Notes under the pieces: model-generated | Seen by the model: only the letters and a program-made list of their open reading frames with translations | The model's database searches: none | What the model was told of the DNA's origin: nothing | Shown here: one piece after another, positions 24,791 to 32,540 of the stretch | Numbering within the stretch: the stretch's first letter is position 1 | Layout of the letters: each line of letters starts with the position of its first letter | NCBI GenBank assembly: GCA_947382625.1 | Contig: CANDAG010000042.1 | Location: 1 to 32,540, forward strand | Source of the DNA: an uncultured Lachnospiraceae bacterium | GTDB taxonomy: Bacteria; Bacillota; Clostridia; Lachnospirales; Lachnospiraceae | Direction: 5' to 3' | Length of the DNA stretch: 32,540 bases | Position numbers and translations under genes: made by a program

Positions 24791-27046
24791 ATGGGAAAGG
24801 CGGAATTATTATCGCCGGCAGGAAATTTCGATGCTCTGAAAGGAGCGATAAACGCCGGAGCAGATGCGGTTTATTTAGGCGGGGAGCGCTACGGTGCACG
24901 TGCCTACGCAGATAATTTTACAACGGACGAAATTTGTGAGGGGATCCATTTTGCTCATGTTTTTGGCAAAAAAATTTATCTTACTGTCAATACTCTTGTA
25001 AAAGAAAAGGAATTAGATGACTTGTATTACTTTATCCTTCCTTTTTATGAAAAGGGCCTGGACGGTGTGATCATACAGGATCTGGGCGTCCTTCGTTTCC
25101 TGAGGACTTATTTCCCCGGACTCCCCCTTCATGCAAGTACGCAGATGACAATAACCGGCGCAGAGGGTGCCGCGCTGATCCAAAAAGAAGGAATTTCCAG
25201 GATCGTTCCTGCCAGAGAGCTTTCGCTTGATGAACTGATTTTCCTGAAACAAACGACCGGAGTAGAGATTGAGACCTTTATCCATGGTGCCATGTGCTAT
25301 TGCTATTCCGGACAGTGCCTTTTCAGCAGTCTCTTAGGCGGCCGGAGCGGCAACCGTGGCCGATGTGCCCAGCCATGCCGTCTGCCCTATCAGGCAGCCA
25401 CAGGCGATCCAAAGCCTGCAGGCCCTGTTTTTGGCAAAACCTGTTATCCTTTAAGCATGAAGGATATGTGCATCATCGAATTGCTTCCGATGCTGATAGA
25501 GGCAGGGATCGATTCCTTCAAAATAGAAGGAAGAATGAAAAATCCGGCCTATGCTGCAGGCGTTACTGCCATTTACCGCAAATATATAGATCTGTATGAG
25601 CAAAACAAAGAAAACTACCATGTTGCCCAAAAGGACAAAGAGCTTCTCAGTTCTCTGTATATCAGAAGCGAGACGGGAGAGGGCTATTACCGGAAAAGAA
25701 ACGGCAGGGAAATTATCAGCCTTTCCTCTCCTGCCTACTCCCAGACCGACGAGGCTCTGCTTGCCCTGATCCGGCAAAAATATATCGATACCCCTCTTCT
25801 TAGCCATAAAGCCAGGGCAGAAGTGCGCTTAAAGGCCGGAGAGAGGGCTGCGCTTACTTTAAAGACAGAGGAAGCAGAGATTTCCTGTCAGGGCGCGGTG
25901 GCAGAACAGGCCAAAAAGCAGCCCCTTACCTTGGCCAAAATAGAGGAGCAACTAAAAAAGAGCGGAAACTCTCTCATTTCGATTGAACAGGCTGTCATTG
26001 AGGGAGCCGAAAACATCTTTATGCCGATCAGCGCTTTGAACGAGCTGCGAAGAAGCGGGATTTCCGCTTTAGAGGATGAGATCGTCCGGGTTAAATTCCC
26101 TGATCATGAGAACCGGAACGCCATTCCCTTTTCACCGTCCCATACCAATACACCTGAAAAGCATTCCTCTGACGCCGATTTTGGCGGTCATGGCTCACTG
26201 CATGTTTCCGTAGTCACCAGTGAACAGCTACGGGCTGCTTTAGCCGGTCAGGTGGAACGGATTTACTTAGACTACGGGCTATTAGCGGAATCCAATGAGA
26301 TTTCCGCAGAGATAATATCCGAAAACGAAGCGGAGCTCTATGCCGCAACCCCTTATATCGTAAGGGAAAAGGACAAAAAATATCTGCAAAGGATACTTAC
26401 ACTTTTCTTATCAGGAAGCATCAAGGGAGTGCTTGTAAGGAATCTGGAGAGCGCCGCCTTTTTTGCCGGAAAAATCCCTAAAAGCAGGATCGTGCTGGAT
26501 GCCGGCCTTTATATATGGAATCGTGCTTCCCTTGGTTTCGGGGAAACCTGCGGAGAGGAATTTTATCTTCCCACAGAGTGCAACAGCCGCGAATGGCGGG
26601 AGCTCTTAAGTGCCTGCCCGGACCGAAAGCTCAAGGCCTCGGCAGTGGTTTACGGGAGACTGCCTATGATGGTAACCGCAAACTGTATCAAAAAAACTAC
26701 TGGAAAATGCAGTCATGAAAGAGGCCTTACCTTACTGGAAGACCGGTATGGAAAGCAATTTCCCGTATACTCAGACTGCCTGTGCTGCTATAATATCATC
26801 TATAACAGCGTTCCTTTATCCCTTCACCGGCAGCTGCGGAGCCAAATACCGGCAGATGGCAATTACCGTCTGGATTTTACCATAGAGAAGGAAGATGCTG
26901 TACGGCAGATCATCCGCGATTTCCGACAGCTTATTTTCCACAGCGGCAGTGATAGCGCCCACAGGTCCGGTCACGGCCAGATTCAAGATCCTGCTCTTTT
27001 TTATAAGGAATATACAACAGGACATTTTAAAAGGGGAGTTGAATGA
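24791..27046 (+). CDS. U32 family protein, RlhA-type (peptidase U32 and DUF3656)
   Basis: 751 residues. The N-terminal U32 TIM-barrel starts ELLSPAGNFDALKGAINAGA. It carries the Cys-rich signature: C169, C171 and C176 in FIHGAMCYCYSGQC, and C192/C196 in RGRCAQPC; a late Cys-rich patch (SDCLCCYN) is also present. The C-terminal half is of DUF3656 type. E. coli RlhA of this layout makes 5-hydroxycytidine in 23S rRNA with an iron-sulfur cluster, so rRNA hydroxylation is likelier than peptidase action. AAAGGAG precedes ATG 24791. It overlaps the next gene by four bases, starting an operon that runs to about 31874. Confidence 0.85.
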   Translation: MGKAELLSPAGNFDALKGAINAGADAVYLGGERYGARAYADNFTTDEICEGIHFAHVFGKKIYLTVNTLVKEKELDDLYYFILPFYEKGLDGVIIQDLGVLRFLRTYFPGLPLHASTQMTITGAEGAALIQKEGISRIVPARELSLDELIFLKQTTGVEIETFIHGAMCYCYSGQCLFSSLLGGRSGNRGRCAQPCRLPYQAATGDPKPAGPVFGKTCYPLSMKDMCIIELLPMLIEAGIDSFKIEGRMKNPAYAAGVTAIYRKYIDLYEQNKENYHVAQKDKELLSSLYIRSETGEGYYRKRNGREIISLSSPAYSQTDEALLALIRQKYIDTPLLSHKARAEVRLKAGERAALTLKTEEAEISCQGAVAEQAKKQPLTLAKIEEQLKKSGNSLISIEQAVIEGAENIFMPISALNELRRSGISALEDEIVRVKFPDHENRNAIPFSPSHTNTPEKHSSDADFGGHGSLHVSVVTSEQLRAALAGQVERIYLDYGLLAESNEISAEIISENEAELYAATPYIVREKDKKYLQRILTLFLSGSIKGVLVRNLESAAFFAGKIPKSRIVLDAGLYIWNRASLGFGETCGEEFYLPTECNSREWRELLSACPDRKLKASAVVYGRLPMMVTANCIKKTTGKCSHERGLTLLEDRYGKQFPVYSDCLCCYNIIYNSVPLSLHRQLRSQIPADGNYRLDFTIEKEDAVRQIIRDFRQLIFHSGSDSAHRSGHGQIQDPALFYKEYTTGHFKRGVE

Positions 27047-28512
27047 GTCATCTGGAAATCTATGTCAGCGAATATTCCCGCTATGTGATTACTCTGCTGA
27101 TCATATTATATACTTATGAAAGCTTTGCCGTATTCAGGTATGCCAAAGAAGAGCAGCGAAAAGGAATTTATGCAAGGCAGTGCTTTTTGATGTTTGCCTT
27201 TCATTTCAGCTGCTTTGTAACCATCTGCTTTGAGACAGGAGATATCACGTATCTGTTTTTTTATGCCTTTCAGCAGATCATGCTATACGCCTTTACGGTT
27301 TTGTACCGGATGCTGTATCCAAAGTCAAACCGTCTTGTGAGCAACAATATGTCCATGCTGCTTTGTATCGGATTTGTGATCCTTACAAGACTTGATATGA
27401 CAAAGGCCATCAAACAGTTTATTATTGTGACAGGTTCCCTGGCCATCGCCCTTGTGATCCCGTTTTTTGTCCATAAATTCAAGCTGCTCAAAAAAATGAA
27501 ATGGATCTATGCTCTCGCAGGCGTTGCCGCCCTGGGGATCGTAATGATCCTGGGCCAGACAACCTATGGCAGTAAGCTTTCTTATTCCATTGCGGGCATC
27601 ACCTTTCAGCCCTCGGAATTTGTAAAGATCCTGTTTGTATTTTATATTGCCAGCTCTCTCCACGAGGAATCCGGCTTTTTTGAAGTCTTTACCACCGCGG
27701 TAGTGGCTGCCGCTCATGTGATTTCCCTTGTGATCTCCAAGGATCTGGGCAGCGCCCTTATCTTTTTTATAACGTATGTGCTGATGGTTTTTGTGGCAAC
27801 CCGAAATTATCTGTATGTACTGGCAGGCGCTGTGGGCGGTTCCGGAGCGGCATACGTTGCCTTTCAGGTTTTCCGGCACGTTCAGGTCCGGGTACAGGCC
27901 TGGCGGGATCCCTGGAGCGTCATCGATTCTGACGGCTTTCAGATCACGCAGTCCCTGTTTGCCATATCCAGCGGCGGTTGGTTCGGACTGGGTCTGTATA
28001 AAGGGACTCCCGGATCCATTCCCTTTGTGGAAACCGACTTTATTTTTTCCGCCATTGCGGAAGAGCTGGGAATCCTGGCCGCTATCAGCCTGATCCTGAT
28101 CTGTGTCAGCACTTTTCTCATGGTTATGGCTATTGCATCAGGAACCCGCGATAAATTTTATCAGCTCATTGCCTTTGGTCTGGGAGTTACTTATATTTTC
28201 CAGGTATTCCTCACCATTGGGGGCGGCACAAAATTTATTCCCCTTACAGGCGTTACCCTTCCTTTTATAAGCTATGGAGGCAGCTCTATCCTCACTACCA
28301 TCGTTATGTTTGCCGTAGTCCAGGGGCTTCAGATCATACGTCGTGAGGAAGAGGAAGCGCTGGAGCTGGCTCTTAAGAAACGGCGGATGAAAAAACGGCG
28401 GCTCCAAAAACAGACACAGGGAAATCAAAAGCTGTCACGCTCCGCGAGTCAGCTTAATGATTTAAAGCATAGGAATGATCTGGCAGGAGATGAGATTGAA
28501 GACGAAGAATAA
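27043..28512 (+). CDS. FtsW/RodA/SpoVE family glycan polymerase
   Basis: 489 residues of the SEDS family, which polymerises lipid II into peptidoglycan with a partner transpeptidase. About ten membrane segments are visible. Conserved motifs include FQPSEFVKILFVFYIAS, SKDLGSALIFFI, the R-x-x-x-W-x-D/P region with VQAWRDPW, GGWFGLGLYKGTPG and TGVTLPFISYGGSS. It overlaps the U32 gene by ATGA, and the PBP gene begins inside its 3' end, which fits a SEDS-PBP pair. The cytoplasmic tail is very basic (KKRRMKKRRLQKQTQ) and contains a palindromic element read as NQKLSRSASQLND (residues 461-473). Whether it acts in elongation, division or sporulation cannot be told. Confidence 0.9.
   Translation: MSHLEIYVSEYSRYVITLLIILYTYESFAVFRYAKEEQRKGIYARQCFLMFAFHFSCFVTICFETGDITYLFFYAFQQIMLYAFTVLYRMLYPKSNRLVSNNMSMLLCIGFVILTRLDMTKAIKQFIIVTGSLAIALVIPFFVHKFKLLKKMKWIYALAGVAALGIVMILGQTTYGSKLSYSIAGITFQPSEFVKILFVFYIASSLHEESGFFEVFTTAVVAAAHVISLVISKDLGSALIFFITYVLMVFVATRNYLYVLAGAVGGSGAAYVAFQVFRHVQVRVQAWRDPWSVIDSDGFQITQSLFAISSGGWFGLGLYKGTPGSIPFVETDFIFSAIAEELGILAAISLILICVSTFLMVMAIASGTRDKFYQLIAFGLGVTYIFQVFLTIGGGTKFIPLTGVTLPFISYGGSSILTTIVMFAVVQGLQIIRREEEEALELALKKRRMKKRRLQKQTQGNQKLSRSASQLNDLKHRNDLAGDEIEDEE
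28423..28461 (+). repeat. Palindromic element inside the FtsW-family gene
   Basis: 39 bp from AATCAAAAGCTGTCACGC to CAGCTTAATGAT, codon-aligned and giving NQKLSRSASQLND in the cytoplasmic tail. The register is the same as in the 15467 copy. Confidence 0.85.
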
Positions 28513-29944
28513 AAAAGACGGCCTGCGGCCTCCAAAAAATAAAGAAATCCTGATCGTAGCCTGGTGCTTTGTTCTGCTTTTTGCGGGAATGTCCGGGTAT
28601 ATCACTCATTACTGTGCAACCCACAGACAGGAGCTGATCAATAACAGCTATAACGGCAGACAGCAGATGCTGATCGCCCAAAACAGAAGAGGGCGGATCC
28701 TTTCAGCGAAGGGAGAGGTGCTTGCCCAGACCATAGAAGACGAAGAGGGAAACGAAAAAAGAGAATATCCTTATCAGAATCTTTTTTCCCATGTGGTAGG
28801 GTATGCCACCAACGGAAGAATGGGCGTGGAAGCCCAGGCAAACTATTATCTGATCAACTCAAACGCTCCTTTATCCCAAAAGGCGGGGCTGGAGCTGGCC
28901 GGGGAAAAATATCCCGGAGATGATGTGTATACCACCCTTGACGTCAATCTTCAGCAGGTGGCGTCCACTGCTCTGGGCGTTTACCAGGGGGCGATCCTGG
29001 TGACCGAGCCGGATACCGGCAAGATTCTGGCTATGGTCTCCAAACCTGATTTTAATCCGGAGGAAATTGCAGCCATATGGGAGGACCTGATCGCGGATGA
29101 AGACAGCAGCATTCTCCTAAACCGCGCAACCCAGGGACTCTATCCCCCCGGTTCCACATTCAAGATCATGACAGCCTTAGAATATATCAGAGAAAACCCG
29201 GATTCCTATTCAGGCTACAGCTACAGCTGTACAGGCGCCCTTACCAGAGGACAGGACAGGATCCAGTGTTATCACGGGACAGTGCACGGCGGCGTGAATT
29301 TCACCACCTCCTTTGCCAAGTCCTGTAATACCTCCTTTGCCAACATGGGATTTACCTTAAACAGAGTCTCCTTCGGGGATACCTTAGAAGGCCTTTTGTT
29401 CGGGCAGGAGCTGCCTGTAGCCTTTCAGTCCAATATCAGCCGTGTGGATATGTCTGCAGATACTGCTGACTCTGAAATGATGCAGATTTCCATCGGGCAG
29501 GGCACCACCTCTATTACGCCGCTTTTGCTCAACATGATCACCTGCGCAATTGCCAACGATGGCGTTTTGATGGAGCCTTATGTGGTAGATCATATAGAAA
29601 ACAGCGCCGGAAATTCCGTGAAAGCATTCAGTTCTTCCTCCTATGGCAAGCTTATGGAGCCGGAAGAGGCACAGATCCTGAAATCGCTGATGGAGGACGT
29701 GGTGGAAGAGGGGACAGCCTCCCGGTTAAAGGGACTTTCCTACACCGCCGCAGGCAAGACCGGTTCTGCAGAATATGGAACCGTAAAAGGCGATTCCCAC
29801 GCCTGGTTTACAGGCTTTGCCCCTGTGGATGAGCCCCGGATCTGTGTGACCATCATTATCGAGGGGGCAGGAGCCGGAGGGGATTATGCGGTTCCCATTG
29901 CCAAAAGGATCTTTGACGCTTATTTCCAAGAGGTAGCAGAATGA
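28490..29944 (+). CDS. Class B penicillin-binding protein (transpeptidase)
   Basis: 484 residues. It crosslinks peptidoglycan, probably with the FtsW-family protein encoded just upstream. A membrane segment (ILIVAWCFVLLFAGMSGYI) is followed by a short N-terminal pedestal with RRGRILSAKGEVLAQT. The transpeptidase motifs are STFK (S222-K225), SCN (S278-N280, in AKSCNTS) and KTGS (K423-S426). The pedestal is shorter than in PBP2 or PBP3, closer to PbpA types. The start is uncertain: ATG 28490, TTG 28496 (AGGAG 6 nt upstream) and ATG 28475 are all possible. It overlaps the previous gene by 23 bp from the chosen start. Confidence 0.9.
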   Translation: MRLKTKNKKDGLRPPKNKEILIVAWCFVLLFAGMSGYITHYCATHRQELINNSYNGRQQMLIAQNRRGRILSAKGEVLAQTIEDEEGNEKREYPYQNLFSHVVGYATNGRMGVEAQANYYLINSNAPLSQKAGLELAGEKYPGDDVYTTLDVNLQQVASTALGVYQGAILVTEPDTGKILAMVSKPDFNPEEIAAIWEDLIADEDSSILLNRATQGLYPPGSTFKIMTALEYIRENPDSYSGYSYSCTGALTRGQDRIQCYHGTVHGGVNFTTSFAKSCNTSFANMGFTLNRVSFGDTLEGLLFGQELPVAFQSNISRVDMSADTADSEMMQISIGQGTTSITPLLLNMITCAIANDGVLMEPYVVDHIENSAGNSVKAFSSSSYGKLMEPEEAQILKSLMEDVVEEGTASRLKGLSYTAAGKTGSAEYGTVKGDSHAWFTGFAPVDEPRICVTIIIEGAGAGGDYAVPIAKRIFDAYFQEVAE

Positions 29945-30300
29945 AATTTTATAAATACCTTTATATCGGTGATACAGTCAGTAATCCGGCTAAGATCAAA
30001 CGGAGGCTGAAGCTTCATATGGGAGTATCGGTTTATGTGATCGCGCTTTCCATGGGGCCGGATCAGCTGGAGATTTTTCATGGCGGATATCTGAAGCAGA
30101 AATATTACAGATCGCATCCCCCCATAATCGTAGGGATCGCTTCCTGCCATGAAGAGGCAATGGAGATCGTTTTGAAGATCACCCAGGAATGCCTGGACGC
30201 CACCGGAGGCTGTGATCTGAAAACGTATCTAAAACAACGGACAGTACGCCCCACGAACTGCCCTTATACTAAACAACAATGCAGCAACAGCGGAGGGTAA
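29941..30300 (+). CDS. Small hypothetical protein with repeat-derived tail
   Basis: 119 residues, overlapping the PBP gene by ATGA. The first 97 residues look like one small alpha/beta domain (KFYKYLYIGDTVSNPAKIKR, GVSVYVIALSMGPDQLEIFH, PPIIVGIASCHEEAMEIVL) without a signal peptide or membrane segment. The last 22 residues are odd: KQRTVRPTNCPYT (98-110) comes from a palindromic element, and the rest is Gln/Ser/Asn/Gly-rich. It is located in a cell-wall operon, so a cytoplasmic accessory role is possible (inference). The family is not recognised. Confidence 0.8.
   Translation: MKFYKYLYIGDTVSNPAKIKRRLKLHMGVSVYVIALSMGPDQLEIFHGGYLKQKYYRSHPPIIVGIASCHEEAMEIVLKITQECLDATGGCDLKTYLKQRTVRPTNCPYTKQQCSNSGG
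30232..30269 (+). repeat. Palindromic element at the 3' end of a coding region
   Basis: AAACAACGGACAGTACGC, then ACGAACTGCCCTTATAC, a type A unit in the codon-aligned register. It encodes most of the host protein's tail. Confidence 0.75.
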
Positions 30301-30301
30301 T

Positions 30302-31285
30302 ATGATCACGATACTTCTAACAATTTTAAAGGTTCTGGGTATCCTTCTCCTTATCCTGCTCTCTGCGTTGATCCTGCTGATCCTTCTGGTACTGTTTGTA
30401 CCGGTCCGCTACCGCGTCAGACTGTGCAGAAAAGCAGAGGATGGCATTCCGATAACCATAGATCTTAAGGTTACCTGGCTCATGCACCTGATAAATGCAT
30501 CCTTTTCCTATCCGAAGGCGGCTTTTTTGAAGGTAAGGCTTCTTTGCTTTACGGTTTTCCGGTCTGATAAGAAGAAAACGGCTTCCGCTCCGTCTGAAAA
30601 GAAAAAGAAACACAAGGAGATAAAAACGGAAAATCAAACGGATGAGGGGATGACGACGCCCCAGAAGACAGCGCCCGAACCAAAACCCCCAAAATACCGA
30701 AGCGGACCTGAAAACACTGAAAGCACTGAAAATGCCGAAAAAGCAAACGCGGCAGAAGATGCGAAAGAGGAAACAAAGAAAGAGACTCAAGGCACTGTCT
30801 TTTCAAAAATAAGAAGGGGTCTGGAGCGTTGTAAGGAATTTTTTCAAAAACTCCTGTCTTTGTTTCAAAATATCCGGTACACAATTACCAGGATATGTGA
30901 TAAGATAAAACATATTGTAAATCATATCCAATATTATATGAAAATCCTGAAAAGCGATACCTTCAGCCGGGCATGGACAGTATGCTCAGGGCAGGCTCTT
31001 TCCCTGTTAAAGAGTATTCTTCCGGGGAAGTTTACCGGAAGTCTTGTGATCGGCACAGGAGACCCTGCCGGCACAGGGCAGGTATTGGCCGCTTATGGTA
31101 TGTTATACCCGCTGCTTGGCAATCATATAAATGTCACGCCGGATTTTGAGCGGCAGATCATCGAGGGTGAGCTTTTTATCAAAGGAAAAATAACCATATT
31201 TAAAGGATTAAAAACCGCATGGAAGATTTACTTCAACCGGGATCTGCGGCGTGTGATCCAACTATTTAAAAGGGAGGCAGCATAA
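30302..31285 (+). CDS. DUF2953 family protein (YtfI-like)
   Basis: 327 residues. A long N-terminal hydrophobic helix (LLTILKVLGILLLILLSALI onward) is followed by a beta-rich part (VPVRYRVRLCRKAEDG). A 100-residue Lys/Glu/Pro/Thr-rich linker with little fixed structure comes next, and a C-terminal domain contains GSLVIGTGDPAGTGQVLAAY, the DUF2953 signature. In Bacillus the related ytfI sits directly before ytfJ (gerW), as here, which supports a forespore-membrane or sporulation role. ATG 30302 follows GGAGGG. The next gene begins immediately after the stop. Confidence 0.88.
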   Translation: MITILLTILKVLGILLLILLSALILLILLVLFVPVRYRVRLCRKAEDGIPITIDLKVTWLMHLINASFSYPKAAFLKVRLLCFTVFRSDKKKTASAPSEKKKKHKEIKTENQTDEGMTTPQKTAPEPKPPKYRSGPENTESTENAEKANAAEDAKEETKKETQGTVFSKIRRGLERCKEFFQKLLSLFQNIRYTITRICDKIKHIVNHIQYYMKILKSDTFSRAWTVCSGQALSLLKSILPGKFTGSLVIGTGDPAGTGQVLAAYGMLYPLLGNHINVTPDFERQIIEGELFIKGKITIFKGLKTAWKIYFNRDLRRVIQLFKREAA

Positions 31286-31687
31286 ATGGCAGAAAACAAT
31301 TTTGCAGGAGTGATCGATTCTCTGATGAAGGGGATGAGTACTGTTCTATCAACCAAGACAGTGGTAGGAGAGGCCACCAGTATCGGTGACACCATCATCC
31401 TTCCTCTGGTAGATGTAACCTTCGGCGTAGGGGCCGGGGCCAGTGTAGGAGACAAGAAGAACGGCGGGGCAGGCGGATTTTCCGGAAAGCTGACTCCCAG
31501 CGCAGTATTAGTCATCAAAAACGGCAGCACCAAGCTGGTAAACATCAAAAATCAGGATACCGTCACCAAGGTACTTGACCTGATCCCGGATATCGTTGAC
31601 AAATTTACCGTACCCAAGGAAGAAATGATAGAGGATGATACGGCAGTAGATATTGCTTTTCCGGAAGAAGATGTGGACACGCAATAA
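31286..31687 (+). CDS. gerW: GerW family sporulation protein (YtfJ)
   Basis: 133 residues, the usual size. The family pattern is present: SLMKGMSTVLSTKTVVGEA, GDTIILPLVDVTFGVGAGAS, a Gly-rich loop with GGAGGFSG, and TPSAVLVIKNG. In Bacillus, YtfJ/GerW is made in the forespore and is needed for germination responses. GGAGG lies 9 nt before ATG 31286. It directly follows the DUF2953 gene, as in Bacillus. It ends with an acidic tail (PEEDVDTQ). Confidence 0.92.
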   Translation: MAENNFAGVIDSLMKGMSTVLSTKTVVGEATSIGDTIILPLVDVTFGVGAGASVGDKKNGGAGGFSGKLTPSAVLVIKNGSTKLVNIKNQDTVTKVLDLIPDIVDKFTVPKEEMIEDDTAVDIAFPEEDVDTQ

Positions 31688-31736
31688 AAGGAACGCAATT
31701 GCATAAGATAAAGTAAAGCATAGGCAGAGGACTCCC

Positions 31737-31874
31737 ATGAAAAGACTGATCGGATTTATAGCATTCTGGATTGCAGTGGGAATGCTGCTTATGCTTTTTC
31801 TTGCCCATCACTATCTGATCGCGCTGATCATCATTGCCCTTCTTTTACTGCTTGGCTATAATTTTTATCTATAA
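31737..31874 (+). CDS. 45-residue hydrophobic membrane peptide
   Basis: MKRLIGFIAFWIAVGMLLML begins a small protein with two hydrophobic helices joined by AHHY, ending LLGYNFYL. AGAGG lies 7 nt before the ATG, and the gene follows gerW by 49 nt in the same direction. Similar short membrane proteins occur in Clostridia. The stop codon is followed directly by a palindromic array. Function unknown. Confidence 0.7.
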   Translation: MKRLIGFIAFWIAVGMLLMLFLAHHYLIALIIIALLLLLGYNFYL

Positions 31875-31988
31875 CATCAAACGCTGCCTCGCAAAGCGAA
31901 ACAGCTTATTGAATCAAACGCCGGCCTGCTTCCGCGAGACAGCTTATTGAATCAAACGTTGCCTCGCCCCGAAAGCGGGCTTATGGAC
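31875..31988 (+). repeat. Tandem array of three type B palindromic elements
   Basis: Units at 31875-31911, 31912-31949 and 31950-31988, each opening with ATCAAACG and closing with CAGCTTATTGA or GGGCTTATGGA. Loops are TCGCAAAGCGA, CTTCCGCG and CCCCGAAAG. The stems differ between units, but changes are paired, so folding is kept. The array starts at the base after a stop codon. Confidence 0.9.
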
Positions 31989-31989
31989 G

Positions 31990-32020
31990 CAAAACAGCCC
32001 GCTTAAGATCTTAAGCGGGC
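31990..32020 (-). terminator. Terminator of rpmB
   Basis: GCCCGCTTAA/TTAAGCGGGC, a perfect 24-bp palindrome with GATC at its centre (31997-32020). On the minus strand it is followed by TGTTTTG. It lies 31 nt past the rpmB stop and can also stop plus-strand transcripts. Confidence 0.75.
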
Positions 32021-32050
32021 AGCAATTGCTTCATTCGAAGAAAAACAAAA

Positions 32051-32236
32051 TTATGCTCTTTCAACTCTTCCTGATTTTAAACAATTGGTACAAACGTGCA
32101 TTCTCTTGGCAGCTCCATTTACCTTACATTTAACTCTCTTAATGTTTGAATGCCAAATTCTGTTGGATCTTCTATGAGAATGGCTTACATTATTTCCGAA
32201 ATGAACGCCCTTACCACAAATATCACACTTAGCCAT
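32051..32236 (-). CDS. rpmB: 50S ribosomal protein L28
   Basis: 61 residues, a normal length for L28. Motifs are MAKCDICGKGVHFGNNVSHS, the basic RRSNRIW and KRVKCKVNG stretch, and CTNCLKSGRVERA. It is a zinc-type L28, with CxxC pairs at CDIC and CTNC. AGGAGG lies before ATG 32236. It is monocistronic, with a promoter at 32282-32310 and a terminator at 31990. It is divergent from the peptide gene at the window end; in related bacteria rpmB often faces the Asp23/DAK/recG cluster, which would lie outside this window. Confidence 0.96.
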   Translation of the reverse strand: MAKCDICGKGVHFGNNVSHSHRRSNRIWHSNIKRVKCKVNGAAKRMHVCTNCLKSGRVERA

Positions 32237-32281
32237 TGTTACACCTCCTGACATCAGATTATAGATACACACAACAATCAT

Positions 32282-32310
32282 ATATTACCAGAAAATATTC
32301 CGGATGACAA
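32282..32310 (-). promoter_or_regulatory. Sigma-A promoter of rpmB
   Basis: On the minus strand, TTGTCA (32310-32305), 17 nt, TAATAT (32287-32282). The predicted start is near 32275, 39 nt before the start codon. Confidence 0.65.
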
Positions 32311-32374
32311 GCGGAAAATTCATAGTTTTTCAATAAAAATTTTAATTTTCTTTTCATAAAAAAATTATTGTTTC

Positions 32375-32417
32375 TTTTTTTGCACTTTACGGTTATAATA
32401 CAATATATATGTTCTTA
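32375..32417 (+). promoter_or_regulatory. Candidate promoter of the 24-residue peptide gene
   Basis: A consensus TATAAT (32394-32399) lies about 35 nt before the ribosome site, with a T-rich -35 region. A second reading, TTGCAC followed by ATATAT, is also possible. The -10 is strong but the -35 is not fixed. Confidence 0.4.
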
Positions 32418-32433
32418 AATAAGGAGGCAGCCT

Positions 32434-32508
32434 ATGAAAAATTCTTCCATGAGAGAAACTTCCATGAACACGCATATGGGTAATGTCGGTACTTTGACAG
32501 TTGAATAA
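32434..32508 (+). CDS. 24-residue peptide, possible leader peptide
   Basis: Begins MKNSSMRETS and ends MGNVGTLTVE before TAA. AAGGAGG lies 6 nt before the ATG, a near-perfect ribosome site, and a consensus -10 is upstream. The peptide has four Met after the first half and several Thr and Ser, with no Cys, signal or membrane segment. A GC-rich hairpin at the window end (32527-32540) follows 18 nt after the stop and could be an attenuator or terminator. I do not recognise it, and the window ends before any downstream gene. Confidence 0.5.
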   Translation: MKNSSMRETSMNTHMGNVGTLTVE

Positions 32509-32526
32509 AGCTAAATTCCCTAGAAA

Positions 32527-32540
32527 CCGCCAAATGGCGG
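32527..32540 (+). terminator. Hairpin at the window edge, possible terminator
   Basis: CCGCC and GGCGG pair around AAAT and end exactly at the last base of the window. Whether a T-run follows is not visible. Confidence 0.4.

Overview
The window looks like a chromosomal stretch from a Gram-positive, spore-forming Clostridia, most likely Lachnospiraceae. The evidence is strong AGGAGG-type ribosome sites, AT-rich sigma-A promoters, sporulation families (GerW/YtfJ next to a DUF2953 protein, a Cys/Gly-rich coat-like protein), a short MetH without reactivation domain, and small zinc-ribbon membrane proteins of a Firmicutes type. Nothing indicates a phage, plasmid or insertion sequence; almost all genes are core housekeeping.

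Layout. 1-3905: the 3' part of a membrane-anchored protein, then leuS with its own promoter. 3988-5290: three minus-strand genes (two overlapping Met-rich hypotheticals and a Cys/Gly-rich spore-type protein). 5570-6977: a plus-strand trio of small membrane proteins. 7030-7611: a minus-strand lipoprotein, divergent from metH. 7785-14565: metH, a coiled-coil membrane protein, ilvB, two different ilvN-type regulatory subunits and ilvC. 14640-16156: a GNAT gene and a thioredoxin-fold/GNAT gene. 16170-19107: a LysR regulator divergent from leuCD. 19282-21490: a membrane-anchored foldase-like protein, convergent with a histidine phosphatase. 21632-24654: NusG_II-type protein, Gx transporter, ruvA, ruvB, zapA. 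24791-31874: U32/RlhA-type protein, FtsW/RodA family, penicillin-binding protein, a hypothetical, DUF2953, GerW and a 45-residue membrane peptide. 32051-32508: rpmB, divergent from a 24-residue peptide gene at the window edge.

How the genes work together: ilvBNN'C and leuCD supply most branched-chain amino acid steps, and the LysR protein probably controls leuCD through a palindrome that overlaps its own promoter. RuvAB resolves Holliday junctions. ZapA, the FtsW-type polymerase and the transpeptidase serve septal or spore peptidoglycan.

The most unusual signal is a family of about 39-bp palindromic elements, some 23 copies in 32 kb, single or in tandem arrays. One end carries CAAAC-type sequence and the other CTTAT-type sequence. 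Four copies lie inside genes in the same reading-frame register as exact 13-codon units: a domain linker and C-terminal tail of the thioredoxin/GNAT protein, and the tails of the FtsW-family and 119-residue proteins. A further copy ends the thioredoxin/GNAT gene with its stop codon. This resembles the Rickettsia palindromic elements in behaviour. It is my best candidate for an undescribed system.
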